In this document: piece by piece, positions 1 through 11,627 of the stretch
How positions within the stretch are numbered: the stretch's first letter is position 1
How the letters are laid out: the number at the start of each line of letters is the position of its first letter
From: Anisakis pegreffii
Lineage: Eukaryota; Nematoda; Chromadorea; Rhabditida; Anisakidae
Length of the DNA: 64,000 nt
Assembly: GCA_035041965.1 (NCBI GenBank)
Contig: JAPYMA010000079.1
Span: forward strand, 151,560 to 215,559
Direction: 5' to 3'
Position numbers and translations under genes: made by a program
Notes under the pieces: model-generated
Database searches by the model: none
Seen by the model: the letters and a program-made list of their open reading frames with translations, nothing else
What the model was told of the DNA's origin: nothing

Positions 1-634
1 TTAGCTTAACGAACAATACGGAGAATGTAAGCGCGAGGATCGTGAAGAAATATATGAAATATCGCATTATGAAAGCTTCACATGTCAGATGGATGGTAGC
101 AACAAGCTACTGATGAAGAAAGTGAAATAAGAATTGAGCAAAGTACATAAAACTGAAACTGGTTTATGATGCTTTCTCCGTTTGTTCTGTGCGCCTTATC
201 ACCTATCAATATCAGTGATAGTCACATTCATGAGACAATTCAAGTTTTGCGATCAGTAGAATGTTTTCTATTGTGACGTAAGCTGAGATAAAATTTTCGA
301 ACAATTGTTTAGGAGGGAGTTCAGTTGTCAGCTATTCACTCATTTTTACGTCAAAAATCAAGCGGACATGAAATGATCAGGCAGACAATATGCAAACAAA
401 CAAATAAGTTTCAATCAATCAAAAAGAATGTTTCATAAAACCAACGAGAACGATACAATTAAACCTATTTGAACTATAAACACTTCCTCAAGAACAAACA
501 CAGCAATAAATAACAATAAATAACATTAAAAAACAATAAATAATAATAAATAACACTAAAAAACATTAAATAACAGTAAATAACAATAACTGCAAAGAAC
601 TGCAATTTTTTCAAAGAAAACTGCAAAAACTTAC
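1..634. other. Presumed intron of the left-edge gene
   Basis: This lies downstream (minus sense) of the donor at 634. I see no exon in it. It contains the 10-bp periodic AT-rich array at 504-590. Confidence 0.35.
504..590. repeat. 10-bp tandem repeat, AATAAATAAC-like
   Basis: About eight and a half units with an exact 10-base period (variants of caataaataa). It starts about 45 bases beyond the donor of the exon at 635-879, inside the presumed intron. Confidence 0.85.
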
Positions 635-879
635 TGCTGCTCCTCGGTTGAGGTCGTTAGAACCACTTTGGCTGGTTTTTGCGCCAAACAACTGTCGTTA
701 TCGTCGTCCTCATCCGCTATCCGCACGCTGTTCAGTGAGCCGAAATCTAACTCGGAATCAACGGCCATATGTCCACTTCGGTCATTATTAATATCCAAAT
801 CGAATAGCAACTCGATTCGCTGCCTTTCCAAATGAGTCACTTCGAAGCAGTTGTCTGATATTCCCCATCTCGGTGTCAT
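635..879 (-). CDS. First visible coding exon of an unidentified gene (partial)
   Basis: The minus strand reads an ATG at 879 followed by 81 full codons. The exon ends at a strong donor (CAGCA|GTAAGT), so the gene continues past the left edge in phase 2. The ATG lies 11 bases downstream of an acceptor-like TATTCAAG, which could be a cis or a trans splice site. The peptide starts MTPRWGISDNCFEVTH, continues with a charged stretch, and has an acidic run DEDDDND near residue 57. It has no signal peptide or membrane segment and looks like a soluble or cytoplasmic N-terminus. I do not recognise the family. Long acidic peptides are uncommon in the AT-rich noncoding background, which together with the donor supports real coding sequence. 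Confidence 0.5.
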
Positions 880-1929
880 GAAATGATCTTCTTGAATATG
901 AACAACCTATTCGGCACAACCATGCGGCTCCTTGGCCAAACCATTGCCGAATGTCGTCCTGTTCCTTCTAAATCCAAATAACTACTAGCTGAAATGAAGT
1001 TTGAGCAGCCACAAAACGGCCCCACTCAAACCGACTGAATACGAGAATTTATCTGCAATGGACAACATTTGAATCAAAAAAAAAATTTAATGCTTTTGGC
1101 ACCACGAACCACTGTGATATTACGAATAATTCTGAAATGCGCTTCATATAAACAACAGCAATTTCAGTTCACATTCAAATTCTGTTTGTGTTGCTGATCG
1201 TGTTGTTGGTGCGAAAGCGACGATTAATAATTTAGTTTATCCACACAAATAAACGAAGATAAGTCGACAAGTAACACGAATATTTTCGGCTTTGAAATCA
1301 TACGGAAATTTTCCTAATGCTAATTCTGGGGCACTTGAGAACAAAAAACAATCCTGCAAGCAGTTGTTAATCTTTTCTAAGCAATGAGTGGCCGATTTAT
1401 TGTTTAATTATGGGTATCGTATTAAATATTCTTTCATATTTATTTCAATTCACAACATTGACGTTGAATCCTGTGGAGGCAAGAGGAAGCCTGATTTTAT
1501 TCATTCCCAATGCTGAAGCAACTTTTCCTTTCAGTGCCCGATTCATTCTTTTCTTGGTTGAGTTGAATGAGTTCGAAGAAGACTATTGCAATGTTGTCAT
1601 ACTGCCTTACTCAGTCAGGGTTGGAGTATTCATCAACATCGAGGAGAATCCCTCGTATCCCTCTCATGACCCGTCTCGCAGTTTGGGAATAAGTCCGAAG
1701 TGGTCAATGAAGGCTGCTTTATCGGTGTGTAAGTGCGATGACCGATTACAAATATATTCCTGAATGTTCACATGTTGAATCGTTCTCTGCATGTCAACTT
1801 CAAAACGTATTCTTATGACTGTGACCAATCATATCAAAATATTTTCTTCAAATGCTAAGTTCCAATGAGGATCACTTTGATACTAATACCCCAAGACTAT
1901 ATGACTGCTTCGCAACATCATTTTAAGAT

Positions 1930-2076
1930 ATTTTCAATCTTTGTTCTATAATATTCTTTCAATCTATTTCAATTCTATCATTTCAATCATTCTATAATAA
2001 TTTCACTTCTGTAGTATTTTCAATCTATCTCAATTTAATTTCAATTCTTCAATCTATTTCAATTCTATCACCCCGA
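1930..2076. repeat. Degenerate TTTCAATCTA/TTTCAATTCT minisatellite
   Basis: Variants of ttcaatctatttcaattc recur several times, with a near-identical 22-base block around 1960 and again around 2050. The tract is rich in T, C and A with almost no G on the plus strand. Confidence 0.75.
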
Positions 2077-2339
2077 TAATGATTATTATTAACGATTCAC
2101 TTCGTTTGCTGTTTACCGCTAACTGCCATTAGAGACCAATGATATAGCCAGCCATCTCAAAAGACTTGCAAATCAATAAAGCAATATGACACATAACAAT
2201 TGCAGAGAGTATCATTCAATAACATTACAAATGTAAAGAAAAGTTTTGTAAACAATGAAACATTCGAGTCATATTAATGAACATAGAGAATACAATGAAT
2301 TATATGAATCTAGATTACAAATTAATATCATACAATATC

Positions 2340-2525
2340 AAATTATCAAGTTTCATTTCATTATATTTTTCTTTGAATTATGTTTTTTCATTTATTTTTT
2401 ATTTTATTTTGATTTCTTTTCTTTATTTTATTTTGTTTGATTTTTATTTATTTGATTTATTTTTTTGTTTTCTTTTGTTTTTTTGTTTATTTTTTATTTT
2501 CTTTTTTAATTTATTTTTATTGGGT
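2340..2525. repeat. T-rich low-complexity tract
   Basis: Nearly pure T with scattered A, G and C (ttttatttt-type words) on the plus strand. The open frames across it encode only F, L, I and Y and are compositional artefacts. Confidence 0.8.
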
Positions 2526-2858
2526 TGAAGTTGATCATTCCAGTCGATGTTTGACGACGATCTGGTGGTTGGCGTTTCGTCTGATATCGTATCGTGACTG
2601 TGGTGATTGATGAATTAATGAATATCGGGGAGGATTTCTCTTCAGAGGGACATAAAAGATCAACGAAATAAGCTCTTATGAATTAATAAACCGCAATGTA
2701 ACCACCTAATAGAGTAGTCCTTGATTGGACTTTAATCGAGAATGGTAATAACAGCATAGTTATTATACCACTCAATCGAACCCTTGACAAGTTAAAACTT
2801 GTCATCGGTCACGGGATGACTGTGCATTCCCATAATAAGCCAAGCCCATTGAGGAGAA

Positions 2859-3200
2859 GGCACAAGGCCTTATATGTTCTCCTCTTTGCCCATTTGATAA
2901 CATTGGGAACCCCGAGGTGCTGGCACATCGCCCTAGGACACCTCTTCGAATATGAGAGGAAATGGCCAAAAATCATCATGAAGGAATTTGAGAGGCCATC
3001 TTATCATTTGATTAACATTATGAATATATAAAGCACAAGGCCTTATATGTTCTCCCATTTACCCATTGAATAACATTAGGAGCCCCGAGGTGCTGGCATA
3101 TCGCCCTAAGACACCTCTTCGAATATGAAAGGAAATGGCCAAAAATCATCATAAAGGAATTTGAGAGGCCATCTTATCATTTGGTTAACATTGCGGTCTC
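2859..3200. repeat. Tandem duplication, unit about 173 bp
   Basis: A block starting at the word cacaaggccttatatgttct (2861) recurs at 3034 with only scattered substitutions and small indels. Shared words include ccccgaggtgctggca and gaatttgagaggccatctta. The first unit is open over 71 codons, but the second is not kept open in the same way, so this is more likely a noncoding repeat or mobile-element remnant than a gene. Confidence 0.85.
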
Positions 3201-4395
3201 GGATTACCTGAACTTTGGGAAGCTTATGATGTTCACAAGGTATTTTCTCGAATAAATTGGTATCGACCACCAGTCAACGATATCAGCTCATTTGGGTTCT
3301 TGAAGATGCAATGGATTTTGCTGAAACACATCTATATGTGGTACAAAACAATATGATCAATACTGTTGGCATCTGAACTATAATACAAGCCGTAGCAGAG
3401 TGCTGCAGATATCAATGAAACAATATTGACTGTGATGTACACTCTGAGGACAATACAGAGCGATTACTTGAAGAAATCTTAAAAAATGATTCTCAGTTCA
3501 TTCATACAACCAAAATACATCATCACAAAGTACCCTGGGTTCTCCAGTAATTGCAAGCTTGAAACGCTTGCTTGTGGTTTAATTTCATATTGCAGTTTCA
3601 CTAATCCACTATTCTCAACTCTGCCCTTCAAACACCGTTCCCGTCTGGAGCACTTTCCCAACCCAGGGTCTGTTCGAAATTACAGCCATATCAAACACAA
3701 ATGAATTCCAATAAAGTTGTCACATATGAATCTTGAATGTTGATGAACAATAAAAGTCACAATCGAGATTTGCCGAAAAATTCCATTGTTGAAGGAGTTC
3801 ATAAATAAAGCACGAGAAAATGGATTAACAATGATATCAACAAAGACATATTACTTACATTTGCAACAAATAAGATGAGTCCTTAATGGCAGTTAACTAA
3901 TTTCTAACAATATTATTGCAGAGTCAATCCCCCTCTTATCAGCCTAATGCTTTTGTCTTCTTATCTCAATATTGATCCATTAATTTTTCTGTTGCTCTAT
4001 GCAAATGATGTGCTTTGCAGTCATATAGTCTGAATGAGATCTATTCAGATCTATTCGGACCTCCCAACTGAACCATTCCAGTATATTGAGCATTCTTGTT
4101 ATCTCAGATTATCAACTGCTATCTCCAGGATATCACGACGAATCATCTTACTATTAATCTGTCTCGTATTGCGAGAAGACAAAACATTTTTTCTTGCTAA
4201 TCTCGAAATCTTTGCTGATCCGTTATCACCGTTCGAAATGCTTCGATAGACAAAACAATCATATTCCTGTCCGTGGGAATTGCACTGATTCTTCCGCTGA
4301 ATCTCAGTATAAAAGAAGGGTTCATTCGACTCTGTTTTGTGGTCCTCGTTTTTCATTCTTATTCCTATTCGTATTCTTCTGCGTAGAGACAAACG

Positions 4396-4482
4396 GTCTC
4401 TAAACCTATCGTGGAGGCAAAAGTCTCTAAACCTATCGTGGAGGCAAAAGTCTCTAAACCTATCGTGGAGGCAAAAGTCTCC
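4396..4482. repeat. 27-bp minisatellite, three copies
   Basis: Three perfect units begin at 4396, 4423 and 4450, each starting gtctctaaacctatcgtgga. A truncated fourth starts at 4477. The unit length is a multiple of three. On the minus strand the repeats read as DFCLHDRFR repeated inside a 158-codon open frame; on the plus strand as SLNLSWRQK. The multiple-of-three period alone keeps both frames open. Confidence 0.9.
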
Positions 4483-5841
4483 AAAGGAATCGCACAAGCG
4501 AGTCAACTGCCGTATCATCACACTGCTCAACCGCATCGACATCGTGATTAATCTTGTGATCGATAGTGTGATCAAATTTGTAATCTAACGTATTGTTGTA
4601 TTAACAAATCCCCCTTCGTTCAAATTGCCGTAAGGATTTGTTACATAATCATTAATCAAATCATCTTCATGCAAAAGTCATCAGATCTGAACGATTCAAG
4701 ATGCGCTACTCATAGCTGTGAGTATCTGCACTCAAATACACCGATTATTCCAAGCAATCACAAACCAAATTCGTCTTTTTCAACAAAACAATTTAACCCT
4801 CTTGATGACAGCTTTTCACCCTCATAATTCACCATCATGGCAGTTATTGAATGTTGCTATTGTGGCCGTGTGTCTTCGAACTCATTCAACACCTCACCCA
4901 ACTAAAATGTAACTACGCAAATCAGATTCAACAGTCTCAAGCGCAGAATTATATGACGTAAACAAAAATCAGAGAACCTCAAACTATGCCAGTTTTGTAT
5001 CACATCATTTGAACCCATCTGATCAGAACCAGACACTAGAGTGTGCTTCCCTATGCTTATTTTGTCCAAGAAGCCCAATCATTCAATTCAGTGTGCAATC
5101 AAAGGGACAGACGATGAATGCAGGAAAGATAAATCATTGCTAGGAGATCATTAGACTCAGGCTTAAGGTAGGCAGAGAACAAAGCTTGAATATTATACTC
5201 ACGGATCGTTGTCCATCGCAGTGAATATCTCAATCAGTTGGAATCAGTTGAATAGGGACGAAGCTTGAAGTTGAATATATCAGATGAATATACCAGTCAG
5301 TACTTGCGAGGTTGTATTCGATATGAGTGGGGAATATGAGGGAGAACTGCCGAAAAGATACAACTGTTGACAAGAATATATTCAAAAACCACCGTTTCAA
5401 ATTCAGAAAGCTCGAGATGGAGGAGAAAACTCTGCCGAGACGGATGACTATTAGCTGCACAGGCTATGAGCTTAAGATGTTCCCATAAAAGCATTGACTC
5501 AGTTGTTCGAGCCGAATTCCACCACCGTCACCGAACATATAGAAATTTTTCCAATTCGAAAAATTTTCGAAAATTTCGATGAAGATGGCGAAACCATGTC
5601 GCGCACAGATAGTGTCGTTACACAATAATCACAGACGAACAATCGAGATTGCATGCGTACGATCATGCGAGAGATCAGTTAGTTTGTTCTCTGCACGATC
5701 AATAGGTTGTTTACATCGACTTCAACGAAGAACTGATCAGTGATGCGCGGTAAAACACAGGAAGGTTTGCTCTACTCAATGATCATAAAAGTGATTACAT
5801 GATCGCTTGTTCTCTTGTGCTAAAAGAAACACAATTGGATT

Positions 5842-8800
5842 ATGGTTTCAGTTCGATACCATCGACTCACAACTTCTAGCTCAAAAAGATCTTCTCCCAA
5901 AGAGTGCAAGATAAAGGAAACTGATGAATCGAGTCAATCTCAATCAAGTTCATCTAAAAGGTATTTCACAAATATTGCTGCAGCTCAATCATGTCGGCAT
6001 ACACTGCACATAAGTCATGCCTCCATCAAACGAATCATCCAGTCGATTCACTGAAAAATCTTCGAACTCTGGATGATGAACCTTCTGCAGAACACAATAA
6101 TACTTCTTTTGCGAAAAAGTCAATTTCGGGGTATTCAAACCCAAGACCTAATGTTCTTCTAAGGGCCTGATCCAAAATCGTTATTCTCAGACCATTCTAG
6201 GCTATAACACAATCCATAGGATACTATAGCGCAAAACGGAATACCATATTCAGGCCTACCCTACACTCAGGTTTGCTAGGTGACATATCAAGGTCTTAAC
6301 ATCAGTCGATTTCTAGGAGCATCTAGATTCAGAAAAACATACCTCTCCGAGTGATTTTGCTTTCTTGACGAGATATAGCTATTTTTCTAAAGACCATCCC
6401 AATTAGCGCGGAGGCACTCATTCAATGCACATTGTATCATTATAGATCAACGTTATACATTAATACAGCAATTTAGGCGTTAAAATCTTCAATATACCAA
6501 TGCCCCCAGCTTTGCCCGGTAACATATGAATTTCTTTGCACCACTCGATTGCTCAGAATCTCTACTTTCAGAGAAACATATATTTTGTCGAGCAATTTTG
6601 CTTTCTTGAGGAGATATGGCTATTTTCTTAATGAAATGCGGTTTGCCATCTTCGAGCCTATCGTCTCCTCAAGTTTGCCCAGTAACATATGAATATTTGT
6701 ACACCAGTCGATCCAACGGAATCTCTAGATTCAGAAAAACATATATCTCTCTGAGTGATTTTGTTTTGCTGAGGAGAGCAGAATCTCTGGATAAAGAAAA
6801 ACATATATTTTGTCGAGCGATTTTGCTTTGTTGAGGAGATCTAGCTATTTTTTTAAAGCTATCTCAACTAGCGCTGAGTCGCTCATTCATATTCCCGTAT
6901 GATCACTATAGATCAATTGAGAGGCTATTCATAACTATAGAAATTTGAGTTTGATGTATTTAAGCTCACCGTCTCCTCAGCTTTGCCCGGAAACATATAA
7001 TCATTTATACACCGTTCGATCGAGCAGAATCTCTTCTTTCTAATAATGAAATACTGGCTTGAAAATTTCCACCTTGCGAGGAGATATATCAATTTTTGTG
7101 ATGCTATTCGGGTAAAGAGATTCAAGCCTACCGTACCCTCAGCTTTGACCAGTAACATATCAATTTCTTCACACCAATCGATCGAGCAGAATCTCTGGAT
7201 AAAGAAAAACATATATTTTGTCGAGCGATTTTGCTTTGTTGAGGAGATGTAGCTATTTTTTTAAGCTCAAGTGCTATTTTTCTAAAGACCATCTCAATTA
7301 GCGCAGAGGCACTCATTCAATACAGATTGTTTCATTGTAGATCAATATTATACAGCAATATAGGCGTTAAAATCTTCAGGGTACCAGTACTCTCAGTTTT
7401 GCCCGGTAACATATGAATTTCTTTGCACCGTTCGATTGCTCAGAATCTCTACGTTCAGGGAAACATATATTTTGTCCAGCGATTTTGCTTTCTTGAGGAG
7501 ATATGGCTATTTTTTTAATGAAATAAGGTTTGCCGACTTCGAGCCTACCGTCTCCTCAAGTTTGTCCAGTAACATATCAATACCTTTCCATCATTCGATT
7601 CCTAAGAGCCTCTGAGTTCAGAAGTAATATTCTCTACTAGGCTATGCCTAAGGCTGAATTTTCTGCCGGAATTCGTTCATTAATTTTGCTGAAGTCTAAA
7701 CAAATTGAATTTCTCGAATTCAGGCGTCATGAATCGTTGTACAAAGATTTGGATACGGATAAACTGCTGAATGAAGTTGGTCAATGTGGCTTCTATCAGA
7801 TCGTTTCCTATGTGTTGTGTCAACTTCTAAATTTTCCTTATGCTGCATCACAGTTCATAATGCCTTTTATTCAAACGCAACCTGCCGCTGTGTGCATATC
7901 ATCTAATGGTGTTGGTTCTTGATTTTTATTTACGTTTCGATGAGTCTACGAGTTTTGAGTTATACAACCAATATGGCTGAATTATATAATCGCTTTGATT
8001 ACACTGGTCTTCGATTTGTGAGACCTATCAAAGCTGGAAGAATACTTGCTAGATGCTTGTAAAGAAGTGTAAATGAGCGGTCTGTAAATGTCTCCTCTTT
8101 CATTGGAAATCTCAATTTATTGCTTACTATGTGATTCGTTCTACGTTATCGGTCTCATCAGTGGTAACAGATTCGAAAAAGATTTCAAATCCGTGAGGTC
8201 GTTTCATTCTTACGATGCATCTTCAGAGTCAGCTTGTGGATCGTTGCATAAACCTCACTTCTACAGACGCATTTTCATGGTGTTCAACAAAGAAAGTTCC
8301 AAAGTCTTTGCTGAGGATCGATCCGTCATGGAAAGACAAGAGTATGCTGGTTGAGGTATCTCTGCTCTAGCTTTCTGACAAATTTTGAAACATTTTGGTC
8401 ATTTTGCTCTCATGAACGCTTGTTCTGGTGGGCTGATCTTATTCGTGATCAAATGATGACATAAATAGATGTTCAGCGTTTATGATCAGTGTTCAAAATT
8501 TCCATTCTTGATCGAATTATCATGAATTCGTTTTTGCCATTAGCAATTCATTAAAAAATTATTCTGCCAGTTCTACATGCTATTGAAACAATATTCCAAC
8601 AATTTTCGATGGACCGATTCCATTTTGATGTTGCAGTTCGACTTGTTATGCAGCAATCCGATAGTGCAAGAAGCTGGATTTTGTATATTTTCATTGGGTA
8701 CCATATTTTTGTTTGTTTAGCAAATGTTGACTACTAAGAATAAGTGAAAATCAAATCGCTAATTAAGCTTTCGCTCACAAGTTATGGCGAGCAACTAACA

Positions 8801-11627
8801 TTTCTAACAGAAATTCAGCTGCAGTGCAATATTGCTATTCAATCAAGTTGATTCAATCGAATTGGTAAAATTTGAATAATGTATCGGATAACAGAAATCT
8901 TGAATTGAGTGAATTGATCGTAGGTGCAATGTTAATTGTTCCGTTTGTTTCACAACTTGCTGATCTATATGGACGTCGTACAACGTTACTGGTTACGTTG
9001 TATTTGAGTGTGTTTTTCAACATCGTCGCAGCTTTTTCACCTAATTATTCTACATTCGTCACATTGCGATTTTTTATTGGAGCCACATCAGATGTTAGTG
9101 ATGTTTATTAAATTTTGATAATATCATCCAATACTCCAAGGTCTTTTCATGATTTTTCCGTTCACAAGATCATGAAGCTTTTTTTGGAATCTTGCAGGAA
9201 CCTCTATTATTTCAATGGTTCAATTGCTTATTCATTTATCTTGATGAATACTGGTTCCTCTGAAATGTTTATGATGGACTTAACTCTAAATTGCCTCAAA
9301 ATGCTCTAAAAAGCCGCAAAGAACCAACATTTTGTTCAGAGCTACTTAACGATAGCATCAATATTGTCATGTGAAGTTGTTGCGAATGAATCACGACCGT
9401 GGACCGGTCTTGTTTACACGATTACATGGCTTCTGGGTTATCTTTATGTTGGATGGTTAACCAGATATATTTTCACATGGCGAATGCTATATTTAATCAT
9501 GTCACTGCCTACTTTAATAACCATTGCCTACATTTTGTTAGTTGATTTCTTCCTAAACAGCCTTCAATACCTTTGAATGGATCATAAATAAAATAAGATG
9601 TGAAACATCAATGTGCATTAATTGAAAAATATCAGTAAGACTGTCATCGCGATAGCTGAAGCGGTTTCATCTGAGTAATCATAACGGCTAACGTTCTGAT
9701 TGCGAAATTGCAATCGAACAGTTCATGTTCGCACATGACTAACGATTTTCAGTATATTACCCGAATCACCATACTGGCTGATTGCTCATGGACGTATAAT
9801 CGGTATCAAAAACTATATCAAACGATCAAATTGGTGAATCTTAATGAAAGATGCTCTGTTTTTAGTTTAGAAGATATACTACGTAATCAGAATGTCTTGG
9901 AACTTCGTGAAATGTGCTTTTCAATTCGAGTGTAGAGGTAACCTGATGATAGCAAATCAGTGACTGTAACACCATTGATATACTGCCCTGCCCATCTTTC
10001 AAAACGTATTCAGAAATAATGATCAAATGCTGTGAGCAAATACTTTTCATCGCTTGAATTACGTCTGTGAAGGGTTCGGTGCATTAAAGATTCTATTCGG
10101 CTCTATATTGCCATTTTGAAGGCTGAATAGGCAAGATGTTGATCTACGAAAATGCACAGTGGACGAAGAAATAGCCAAAAAATCACAACGAGTTCAGAAT
10201 CGAACATTTGCCGATATGTTAAAGTGGAAGCGTATTCTCTTCCATATTTTTACAAATGGCTTCATAACGTTAGTAGTTTTGCTCATTTTGGCTTCCATTT
10301 CAAAAATAATCCCAACAAGGAGTTACTTGATTTCTCGATCTCACCAGCCAGTCGTCATTTCAGTATGTTGAGGTTTTATGAGACCAAGAGCACGTTCACC
10401 ATTAACAAAAATTGCAAGTCATGGTTGAACCTAAACCTTCTGACAGTTGAATTCGGTGTTCCATTTGTTAAGTGACAGTTTCACTCTATTCCTTGAACCA
10501 CTGCACATTTCAGAATGGTAATGTCGTTCTACTACTATGCAATTTCGCTGGACAGTGTTAATTTAAGTGATGACAAGTACACTGGTTATATGCTATCCGG
10601 TGCAATTGAACTACCCGGTGGTATTATTGCAATACCACTGCTACGTTTCTTTGGAAGGCGTTCAGTTACTGTGCTTGCATTGACCGTTCAAGGAATCGCT
10701 ATATCGATATCACCGTTTGTGAGAAGTGAGTTTGTCTGGAGAAGTTGTAAGTTACAAGATGCGATTGACTGATTGGTTGGTGGTTGATCTGATTTGGATC
10801 ATTGACTGAATTGGATTATTGACTGGTATTGGATTGGTATGAAACTCTATCAGTTGTTCACTTCACACAATGGCTTGTATGATCATTTGATGAATCGATG
10901 ATCCTGAAAGTGATCTCTGAAAGTGATTCCTGAAGGTGATTGATCAGACTTGCAGTGTTTTTGTTTGAGGATGGCATTGGGCACGACTCATCACCGACCT
11001 ATCAGCGAAAATGGTCAATGGAATCGCATTTGTTTCACATCCGTTGTTGGTCAACGAAATGATGCCCACAACCATACGAACAACGAGTTATTCAATTATA
11101 AACATTCCGCAAAGTATTGGCATTATGCTCTCACCTCTTCTCAAGTATACGGTAAGGAGCACTCACTTCACATCCTTATAGCGATTGGTTGTTGAAGTTA
11201 TCACAACTACAGTATTTCATCAGCATCCTAGTGGTTACGCTAAAGTTACGTTAGAATTAGTTTGATTTGTGACTTCTATGAAATGATGTGATCCTCTCTG
11301 TGACATCTCAAGTATATCACAGTTATGTGAGCAATTGCTTTGACCCTCTTAATACGATGTAATGAATGATTTCAGGATCTGGGTGATGGCAAAGTACCTT
11401 GCCTAACACTCGCCTTCCTCTCATTCGTGTCAGCGCTTCTCACTCTGACACTTCCCGAAACCAAGGATAAACCGATGCCTGAAGATTTCGAACAGATGGA
11501 CGTCGGTCCACTGCTCCAACCGTTCATAAGAAATCGACCTCTAAAGAAGTCGAACAGAATCACCGACATCACTGAGCTGTCGTCGTCAAAATCCACGACA
11601 CCATCCACATCCAGCTCTTTGATTTAA
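5842..11627 (+). CDS. SLC22/organic-ion-transporter-like MFS carrier, multi-exon
   Basis: Probable plasma-membrane solute carrier; the substrate cannot be read from sequence. Exons in agreeing phase are 5842-5960, 7724 to about 7909, 8637-8697, 8924-9093, 9340-9536, 9753-9833, 9866-9906, 10160-10268, 10514-10725, 10970-11151 and 11376-11627. The protein starts with a Ser-rich cytoplasmic stretch of about 40 residues, then helix 1 ([17 protein letters not shown]). FDLLCSNP matches the SLC22 loop before helix 2. [10 protein letters not shown] is the MFS loop 2-3 motif, [13 protein letters not shown] the signature after helix 6, and LRFFGRRS the loop 8-9 copy. [13 protein letters not shown] follows helix 12 as in SLC22 proteins, before a Ser/Thr-rich tail. 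The large loop between helices 1 and 2 is not fully resolved; a possible exon starts near 8227. The 41-nt exon at 9866 and the exon 1 to exon 2 joint rest mainly on phase agreement. An AATAAA lies about 100 bases past the stop. Confidence 0.8.
6270..7640. repeat. Complex tandem array with alternating short and long units, in an intron
   Basis: A degenerate unit recurs around the landmark gcccggtaacatatgaat, seen near 6285, 6520, 6685, 6988, 7152, 7404 and 7566. Spacings alternate between about 163 bases and about 235-300 bases, so the true period is a dimer of roughly 415-470 bases. Other shared words are cagaatctct, aaacatatattttgtcgag, cgattttgctt and gaggagatatggcta. The array fills most of intron 1 of the SLC22-like gene. 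Confidence 0.8.
10755..10950. repeat. Short GATTGACT- and GAAAGTGATC-type repeats in an intron
   Basis: The intron between the exons ending at 10725 and starting at 10970 holds recurring gattgact/ttggat words, then three near-copies of a 14-base word (ctgaaagtgatctc, ctgaaagtgattcc, ctgaaggtgattga). Confidence 0.55.

Larger units (their letters stand above)
880..5841. other. Intergenic region without a recognised gene
   Basis: About 5 kb between the left-edge exon and the first exon of the SLC22-like gene. It holds a TTTCAATCTA minisatellite, a T-rich tract, a 173-bp tandem duplication and a 27-bp triplication, listed separately. Open frames of 117 codons (1410-1763, plus) and 158 codons (4099-4575, minus) are present. 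Neither has a recognised motif or flanking splice sites, and I do not call them genes. Confidence 0.5.

Noticed and set aside
1410..1763. 117-codon plus-strand open frame
   Set aside because: No recognisable domain, splice context or conserved motif. I could not tell it from chance and did not call a gene.
4099..4575. 158-codon minus-strand open frame with repeats
   Set aside because: Its length depends on the 27-bp triplication, which keeps any frame open. The remainder shows no domain.
8872..9309. Separate small genes suggested by open frames in the transporter region
   Set aside because: The open frames at 8872-9111 and 9364-9576 are exons of the SLC22-like gene, and 9115-9309 is intron sequence.
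10152..10475. 107-codon open frame overlapping the transporter
   Set aside because: It is the wrong frame. The exon at 10160-10268 in the frame reading [14 protein letters not shown] matches the transporter phase on both sides.
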